Shown in pieces: positions 53,385 to 59,158 of a stretch of DNA of 59,158 nucleotides. The stretch's first letter is position 1. Each line of letters begins with the position of its first letter. The stretch is from the NCBI GenBank assembly GCA_035645555.1, contig DASQMI010000075.1, positions 1 to 59,158 of the forward strand, in the 5' to 3' direction. The translations under genes and the position numbers were made by a program. Under the pieces are notes generated by a model that worked only from the letters and a program-made list of their open reading frames with translations, was not told where the DNA came from and did not search any database. This DNA comes from Lysobacter_F sp035645555. Its GTDB lineage: Bacteria > Pseudomonadota > Gammaproteobacteria > Xanthomonadales > Xanthomonadaceae.

Positions 53385-53414
53385 AAAAGAAAAGCCCCGC
53401 CGAAGCGGGGCTTT
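53385..53414 (-). terminator. Intrinsic terminator of groESL
   Basis: AAAGCCCCGC (53391-53400) pairs with GCGGGGCTTT (53405-53414) over a 4-base loop, followed on the reverse strand by TCTTTT. It ends 25 bp past the groEL stop. Confidence 0.9.
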
Positions 53415-53439
53415 CCCGGTGCTGCGATGCCGCGGCGGA

Positions 53440-55071
<1,632 letters not shown>

Positions 55072-55084
55072 GGGTGGAACTCCA

Positions 55085-55190
55085 GGATTCGTGACTAGGG
55101 ATCAGAGATGCGTAGCAGCGGCGGATGGGGAACGGTCGGGACGTCGGCGCAGGCGCCGTTGACGCATCCCGAATGCCGAATCCCCAATCC
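55085..55190. repeat. GGATT-type inverted repeat, copy 2, inside groESL
   Basis: Arm 55085-55113 and the complement of arm 55162-55190 match at about three quarters of 29 positions, with GGATT and GATGCGT conserved at the ends. The second arm is built of four 7-bp units related to GAATCCC (55164-55191). It forms a long hairpin in the groES-groEL transcript. A related repeat lies at 6686-6785. Confidence 0.5.
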
Positions 55191-55200
55191 CGGCCGCTTC

Positions 55201-55488
55201 TTAGCCGAGCACGGCGAAAACGTCGTCCTCGCGGACCACGAGGTACTCGGTGCCGTCGAGCTTCACCTCGGTGCCGCTGTACTTGCCGAACAGCACCTTG
55301 TCGCCGACCTTCACCTTCGGCGCGCGCACGCTGCCGTTGTCCAGCACCTTGCCCTCGCCCACCGCGACGACCTCGCCCTTGATCGGCTTCTCGGCGGCCG
55401 TGTCCGGGATCACGATCCCGCCGGCGGACACCTTCTCCTCTTCCATGCGCTTGATGACCACGCGGTCGTAGAGCGGCTTGATGTTCAT
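55201..55488 (-). CDS. groES: Co-chaperonin GroES
   Basis: A 95-residue lid subunit that caps GroEL. The I-K-P-L-Y-D-R-V-V-I start and the mobile-loop region with E-K-V-S-A-G-G-I-V-I-P are typical. The ATG at 55488 has an AGAGGT site 6 bp upstream; a TTG at 55494 would add two residues and is less likely. It is the first gene of the groESL operon. Confidence 0.98.
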   Translation of the reverse strand: MNIKPLYDRVVIKRMEEEKVSAGGIVIPDTAAEKPIKGEVVAVGEGKVLDNGSVRAPKVKVGDKVLFGKYSGTEVKLDGTEYLVVREDDVFAVLG

Positions 55489-55534
55489 TGGCAACCTCTA
55501 AGTGGTTGAAGTAGCTAAGGAAAGTCGCGAAGCT

Positions 55535-55561
55535 TTAGCAGTCCCCGCCGGCGAGTGCCAG
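55535..55561. promoter_or_regulatory. CIRCE (HrcA) operator before groES
   Basis: TTAGCAGTC (55535-55543), 9 bp, GAGTGCCAG (55553-55561). The consensus is TTAGCACTC-N9-GAGTGCTAA, so there is one mismatch in the left arm and two in the right. It lies in the groES leader, 47 bp before the start codon. HrcA would repress from here. Confidence 0.85.
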
Positions 55562-55604
55562 CGAGCGGCCGCGAAAAAGCCCGGATGAACCGGGACGGGC
55601 GCGA

Positions 55605-55632
55605 ATATGGGAGGCCTCACGCGCCTTTCAAG
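55605..55632 (-). promoter_or_regulatory. Sigma-32-type heat-shock promoter of groESL
   Basis: On the reverse strand CTTGAAA (55632-55626), 14 bp, CCCATAT (55611-55605) matches the RpoH consensus closely. Transcription would start near 55597, upstream of the CIRCE site. Confidence 0.88.
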
Positions 55633-55675
55633 GGGCGGCGCGGAAATTTCTTCGGCCGAGCGGCGGGGCGCGCAC

Positions 55676-55709
55676 AAAAAAAGAGCGCGTCCGCTGGTGG
55701 AACGCGCTC
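55676..55709 (-). terminator. Orphan intrinsic terminator (reverse) upstream of groES
   Basis: Positions 55683-55690 pair with 55702-55709 over an 11-base loop. On the reverse strand seven T residues follow. It lies upstream of the groES promoter, and the next gene up is on the other strand, so it must end a short reverse transcript. Confidence 0.8.
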
Positions 55710-55830
55710 CTGGTGCGTGGCAGGCCGTCCTGTGCTCGGCGCATTCCCGCGCCCTGCCCCCGTACCGACGGCTTGTCCTGCCGGCGTCCGTGCCGACGGA
55801 AGTCAGTGTTCCGCGCAAGCGGGACATTTG
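55676..55830 (-). ncRNA. Candidate CsrA/RsmA-titrating small RNA
   Basis: The reverse strand carries seven GGA triplets within 55690-55812, several in hairpin loops. Stem 55738-55742/55749-55753 has the loop GGGAAU. Stem 55782-55785/55792-55795 has the loop ACGGAC. Stem 55769-55772/55780-55783 has the loop AGGACAA and shares 2 bases with the previous one, so these two compete. Stem 55721-55724/55729-55732 places a GGA at the loop edge. An intrinsic terminator ends it. This is the plan of RsmY/RsmZ/CsrB RNAs. The 5' end is uncertain; no clear promoter or GacA box was found. Confidence 0.4.
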
Positions 55831-55942
55831 CCAGCGGCACTGGGGATACTGCCGGTATCTTGGCTCGTACGTATTCACACTGAAGCCCCCGCCGGTCGGT
55901 CGTCTTGCTTGTCGCTGCTACCCGAAGTAAGCAACCTACGGC

Positions 55943-55973
55943 TAAAATCGGTATCATCGCTACCTCCGGTATC
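55943..55973 (+). promoter_or_regulatory. Putative promoter and repeats before the XRE gene
   Basis: TAAAAT at 55943-55948 could be a -10. CGGTATC is repeated at 55949-55955 and 55967-55973, with a third copy at 55853-55859 inside the palindrome GATAC-N5-GTATC (55845-55859). These may be regulator sites. Confidence 0.35.
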
Positions 55974-55988
55974 GGGATCGCCTCCGCC

Positions 55989-56408
55989 ATGACGCTGCGC
56001 CAGCGCATCCGCCTCGCCCGCCGGCACGCCGGCCTGTCCCAGGCCGCCTTGGCCAACGCCGTCGGCGTGCAGCGCAGCGCGGTCAGCCACTGGGAGACGG
56101 CGCGCGGCAAGTCGCCGAGCGCCGAGCACATGCGCCAGGTCGCGGTGACCACCGGCGTCCAGTTCGAGTGGCTGGCGACCGGCCGCGGCCGGATGACGCT
56201 GTCGCCGGAGGACGCGCTGGAGTCGGTCGCCGCGGCGGATGCGATGCTGGTCGACGATCCGCTGGAGCTGCGGCTGATCGCCGCGTTCCGCGACCTGCCG
56301 CTGCGCTCGCGCGCGCCGCTGGTGGAACTGGCCGAGCAGATCGCCGAGCTGCGCACCGGCCGGCCGCGCAGCAAGGGCGGGTTGCCGCGCAACGGCCAGC
56401 TGCCCTGA
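55989..56408 (+). CDS. XRE-family helix-turn-helix regulator
   Basis: A 139-residue protein. The N-terminal HTH_XRE domain (about 3-60) shows R-R-H-A-G-L-S-Q-A-A-L-A-N-A-V-G-V-Q-R-S-A-V-S-x-W-E. The C-terminal part is helical and short, without a peptidase or sensor domain. Its targets are unknown. The ATG at 55989 is the first in-frame ATG; a TTG at 55905 is upstream of the putative promoter. It lies between the groESL leader and cutA. Confidence 0.88.
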   Translation: MTLRQRIRLARRHAGLSQAALANAVGVQRSAVSHWETARGKSPSAEHMRQVAVTTGVQFEWLATGRGRMTLSPEDALESVAAADAMLVDDPLELRLIAAFRDLPLRSRAPLVELAEQIAELRTGRPRSKGGLPRNGQLP

Positions 56409-56439
56409 TCGGGCAACGGCAGCGGTACCGGGGGGCCGG

Positions 56440-56445
56440 TACACT
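56440..56445 (+). promoter_or_regulatory. -10 element of cutA (leaderless)
   Basis: TACACT followed by 7 bp and the ATG at 56453; transcription would start at or next to the ATG. No ribosome site is present. Confidence 0.45.
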
Positions 56446-56452
56446 CCGCGCC

Positions 56453-56776
56453 ATGCCCGACCCCGCGGTCCGCCTCGTGTTCAGCACCTGCCCCGACGCC
56501 GCCAGCGCCGACGCGCTGGCGCGCGCGCTGGTGGAGGAGCGCCTGGCCGCCTGCGTGAACCGCATCGCCGGCGTGCGCTCGACCTACCGCTGGCAGGGGC
56601 AGGTCGAGGACGCCGACGAAGTGCTGCTTCTGATCAAAACCGTCGATGCGAAGCTGCCGGCGCTGACCGAGCGCCTGCGCGCGCTGCATCCCTATGAACT
56701 GCCCGAGCTGGTCGCGGTCGAAGCCGCCGGCGGTCTGCCGCCGTACCTGCAGTGGGTGATCGAACAGACCGCATGA
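56453..56776 (+). CDS. cutA: CutA1 divalent cation tolerance protein
   Basis: A 107-residue ferredoxin-like trimeric protein. The E-R-L-A-A-C-V-N segment, Y-R-W-Q-G and the H-P-Y-E-L-P-E block are the family signatures. CutA1 was linked to copper tolerance in E. coli, but the mechanism is uncertain. Its stop overlaps the dsbD start (ATGA at 56773-56776), the same cutA-dsbD coupling seen in many gammaproteobacteria. Confidence 0.96.
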   Translation: MPDPAVRLVFSTCPDAASADALARALVEERLAACVNRIAGVRSTYRWQGQVEDADEVLLLIKTVDAKLPALTERLRALHPYELPELVAVEAAGGLPPYLQWVIEQTA

Positions 56777-59037
56777 GCCCGACCTTGTACCGCTTCGCGC
56801 GGCGCGCGCAGGCCGCCGCGCTGGCCCTGCTCGCGCTACTGGCCGCAGCGCCCGCCGCCGCGCTCGACCCGGAGGATCTGCTGCCGGTCGACCAGGCGTT
56901 CGTGCTGAGCGCGCAGGCCGACGGCGCGGACGCAATCGTGATCCGCTGGAAGATCGCTGACGGCTACTACCTCTACCGCCACCGCACCTCGGCGAAGAGC
57001 GATGCCGGCTTTGCCGCGCAACCGTTGCAGCTGCCGAAGGGCAAGGCGCACGTCGACGAGTTCTTCGGCAAAGTGGAGACCTACCGCGGCGAGCTGGTCG
57101 CGCGGCTGCCCGGACAGGCGCAGGCGCGCAGCGCGCAGCTGACCGTGAAGTACCAGGGCTGTGCCGATGCCGGCATCTGCTATCCGCCGCAGACGCGCAC
57201 GCTGACCGTCGCCCTGCCCGCCGGCCCCGAGGCGCCGCACGCGCCGGGCCTGCGCCGCGGCGGACTGCTCGGCGCGGCGGCCGCGCCGCTGGAGCCGGAG
57301 CAGGCGTTCGGCTTCGAGGCGATCGTCGGCGACGCCGACACGCTGCTGCTGCGTTTCAGTCCCGCGCCCGGCTACTACCTCTACCGCGACCACACCAAAC
57401 TCGCGCTCGCGGGCGCCCACGGCGTGCGCCTTGGCGCGCCGCGCTGGCCGAAGGCGACCGCGTGGAAGGACGAGCACTTCGGCGACGTCGCGGTGTTCTT
57501 CGACCCGATCGACGTGCCGGTGCCGCTGGTCGGCACGCGGCGCGAGCCGGCCACGGCCACGCTCACTGCCACCTTCCAGGGCTGCCAGACCGACGGCATC
57601 TGCTATCCGCTGATGACCCGCACGGTGAGCCTGCAGCTGCCCGCCGGCGGTTCCGACGTGTCGGCGACAGCGGTTGCCGAGGCCACCTCGCCCGCCGCAC
57701 CGCAGGAGGCGGCCGCGCCGGTCGCAGTTCCGGACAGCACGGACACCGGCGGTGTCGCGGCGGGCGCCAGCGTGCCCGCGACCGCACCCGCGGACGCAGG
57801 CACCCCCACCGACCTCGGCCTGCTGCCGGCGCTGCTGCTGGCGCTGCTCGGCGGGGTGATCCTCAACCTGATGCCGTGCGTGCTGCCGGTGCTGTCGCTG
57901 AAGGCACTGTCGATCGCCGGCAGCGGGCAGGACCCGGCGCGCGCGCGCCGGCAGGCATTCGCGTATACCGCCGGCGTACTGGTCAGCTTCGCCGCGCTGG
58001 GCGCGGCCGCGCTGGCGCTGCGCGAGGCCGGCATGGCGCTCGGCTGGGGGTTCCAGCTGCAGCAGCCGCTGGTGGTGGCCCTGCTGGCGCTGGTGATGTT
58101 CGCGCTCGGCCTCAGCCTGTCAGGCGTGTGGCACCTGGGCGGCGGCTGGGTCGGCATCGGCCACGGGCTCGCCACCCGCGGCGGCCTGGCCGGGGACTTC
58201 TTCACCGGCGTGCTGGCGGTGGTGGTGGCCACGCCGTGCACCGCGCCGTTCATGGGCGCGGCGATGGCGTGGGCGTTCACCGCGCCGACCGCCACCGCGC
58301 TGGCGGTGTTCCTCGCGCTCGGGCTGGGACTGGCGCTGCCGTTCCTGCTGATCGGCCTGGTGCCGGCGCTCGCGCAGCGGCTGCCGCGGCCGGGCGCGTG
58401 GATGGACACGCTCAAGCAGTTGCTCGCGTTTCCGCTGTATGCCACCGCGGCTTGGCTGGCCTGGGTGCTGGCGCGCCAGCGCGGCGCGGACGCGGTCGGC
58501 GCCTGGCTGCTGGCCGCGCTGCTGCTGGCACTGGCACTGTGGGCGTGGACGCGCGCGCGCCACGGCCGCCGCTGGGCGCTGGCGCTTGCCGCGATCGCAC
58601 TGCTGGCCGCGCTGTGGCCGCTGCGGCTGATCCACACGATGCCGCGGCCACAGCAGGCGGCCCCGGCGCTCGCGGCGACCGGGGCGCTCACCCCGGTGCC
58701 GTTCTCCGAGCAGCGGCTGGCCGACCTGCGCGCATCCGGGCGACCGGTGTTCGTCAACATCACCGCCGACTGGTGCATCACCTGCAAGGCCAACGAGCGC
58801 GCGGTGTTCGCCCGCGACGGCTTCGCCCGCGCACTGCAGGCCGCCGGCGGCGTGTACATGGTGGGCGACTGGACCGACGTCGATCCCGCGCTGACCGCCT
58901 ACCTGCAGCGCTACAAGGCGGTCGGCGTGCCGCTGTACGTCGTCTATCCGCGCGGCGGCGGCCCCGGCCGGGTGCTGCCGGCGCTGCTGACGCCGGGCCT
59001 GGTCGATGAGGCGCTGGCGCAGGCCGCGGGCGGATGA
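56773..59037 (+). CDS. dsbD: Thiol:disulfide interchange protein DsbD with doubled N-domain
   Basis: A 754-residue transmembrane reductase that carries electrons from cytoplasmic thioredoxin to periplasmic Dsb proteins. A signal peptide (1-30) is followed by two DsbD-alpha domains, at about 32-150 with Cys130/Cys136 (C-A-D-A-G-I-C-Y) and 172-290 with Cys271/Cys277 (C-Q-T-D-G-I-C-Y). A Thr/Ala/Pro linker spans about 291-345. The membrane part has M-P-C-V-L-P (Cys369) and A-T-P-C-T-A-P. The C-terminal thioredoxin domain has C-I-T-C. E. coli DsbD (565 residues) has only one alpha domain. Confidence 0.96.
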   Translation: MSPTLYRFARRAQAAALALLALLAAAPAAALDPEDLLPVDQAFVLSAQADGADAIVIRWKIADGYYLYRHRTSAKSDAGFAAQPLQLPKGKAHVDEFFGKVETYRGELVARLPGQAQARSAQLTVKYQGCADAGICYPPQTRTLTVALPAGPEAPHAPGLRRGGLLGAAAAPLEPEQAFGFEAIVGDADTLLLRFSPAPGYYLYRDHTKLALAGAHGVRLGAPRWPKATAWKDEHFGDVAVFFDPIDVPVPLVGTRREPATATLTATFQGCQTDGICYPLMTRTVSLQLPAGGSDVSATAVAEATSPAAPQEAAAPVAVPDSTDTGGVAAGASVPATAPADAGTPTDLGLLPALLLALLGGVILNLMPCVLPVLSLKALSIAGSGQDPARARRQAFAYTAGVLVSFAALGAAALALREAGMALGWGFQLQQPLVVALLALVMFALGLSLSGVWHLGGGWVGIGHGLATRGGLAGDFFTGVLAVVVATPCTAPFMGAAMAWAFTAPTATALAVFLALGLGLALPFLLIGLVPALAQRLPRPGAWMDTLKQLLAFPLYATAAWLAWVLARQRGADAVGAWLLAALLLALALWAWTRARHGRRWALALAAIALLAALWPLRLIHTMPRPQQAAPALAATGALTPVPFSEQRLADLRASGRPVFVNITADWCITCKANERAVFARDGFARALQAAGGVYMVGDWTDVDPALTAYLQRYKAVGVPLYVVYPRGGGPGRVLPALLTPGLVDEALAQAAGG

Positions 59038-59158
59038 AGCCGGGCACCGGCACGGTGATCGCGGTGGCGCTGGCCGCCGGCGCGCTGGGCGCGCTGGTCG
59101 GGCTGTGGCGCACCGACTTCAACCCGCTGTTGCGCACCGAGGCCGGCCAGCGCCTGCT
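59034..59158 (+). CDS. Start of a membrane-anchored protein, cut by the window end
   Basis: The ATG at 59034 overlaps the dsbD stop (ATGA at 59034-59037), so it is the next gene of the cutA-dsbD operon. The 41 visible residues have a membrane segment (about 7-25) and then P-L-L-R-T-E-A-G-Q-R-L. A TlpA-like thioredoxin protein is my expectation from synteny in xanthomonads, but the thioredoxin part lies outside the window. Confidence 0.6.
   Translation, partial: MKPGTGTVIAVALAAGALGALVGLWRTDFNPLLRTEAGQRL

Noticed and set aside
55498..55930. Short open frames on both strands in the groES leader (126 and 107 codons)
   Set aside because: They cross the sigma-32 promoter, CIRCE and a terminator, and show no family similarity. 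I read the region as regulatory and RNA-coding instead.
58778..59137. A reverse frame at the window end
   Set aside because: It lies antisense to the DsbD thioredoxin domain and has a Pro/Arg-rich product.

Overview
The window is a contiguous, gene-dense, very GC-rich chromosomal segment from a gammaproteobacterium of the Xanthomonadales (Lysobacter/Luteimonas/Thermomonas-like). I infer this from the gene content and order: a PPi-dependent phosphofructokinase beside a membrane H+-pyrophosphatase and a soluble pyrophosphatase, a very large TonB-dependent receptor, groES-groEL next to cutA-dsbD, a DedA/PAP2/LssY-type fusion, and kdo transferase/acyltransferase/O-antigen genes. I see no rRNA or tRNA gene, transposase, integrase, CRISPR array or phage gene. 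It looks like core chromosome with small accessory patches.

Layout. 1-406 has no gene but is rich in nested inverted repeats. 407-4296 holds a DUF192 lipoprotein, rubredoxin, thiE, hemL and an argD-type aminotransferase. 4370-7444 holds a voltage-gated channel with a C-terminal zinc ribbon, then a reverse-strand run (RIO-like kinase, SDR, DUF2905, glyoxalase-like). 7513-12104 holds the DedA-PAP2-LssY fusion and the reverse run adk, mpl, Lon-N-domain protein. 12260-17004 is the pyrophosphate block: pfp, an unknown secreted protein, hppA, ppa. 17118-23400 holds a TonB receptor under two stacked regulators (AraC type; membrane winged-helix with a beta-propeller). 23657-28610 is a TPP-riboswitch-led run: thiC, a serine hydrolase, a pore-loop channel with an odd filter, and an Asp/Asn-hydroxylase-like protein. 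28687-34375 holds a lipoprotein and an RND efflux pair with a divergent TetR. 34512-36672 holds pcm-like and tolC genes. 36676-41609 makes the envelope: waaA, an LpxL-type acyltransferase, an O-antigen ligase-like protein, a GT4 enzyme and a CHCC zinc finger. 41669-46829 holds pirin, a RutE-like nitroreductase, an ELM1-like protein and glnE. 46892-51218 holds a secreted subtilase and an HxlR/GST/MFS cassette. 51274-53288 is an APC permease with a lipoprotein-type methyltransferase. 53440-55488 is groEL/groES. 55989-59158 is an XRE regulator, cutA, dsbD and the start of a further gene.

Regulation visible in the DNA: a THI-box riboswitch before thiC; a sigma-32-type promoter plus a CIRCE (HrcA) operator before groES; several intrinsic terminators; and at least eight genes whose -10 hexamer lies exactly 6 bp before the ATG, which predicts leaderless mRNAs. 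Two intrinsic terminators do not belong to any protein gene and point to small RNAs. The one at 55676-55709 ends a reverse-strand segment with seven GGA motifs, several in hairpin loops, which is the architecture of CsrA/RsmA-titrating RNAs. The other, at 23633-23655, ends a C-rich forward transcript.
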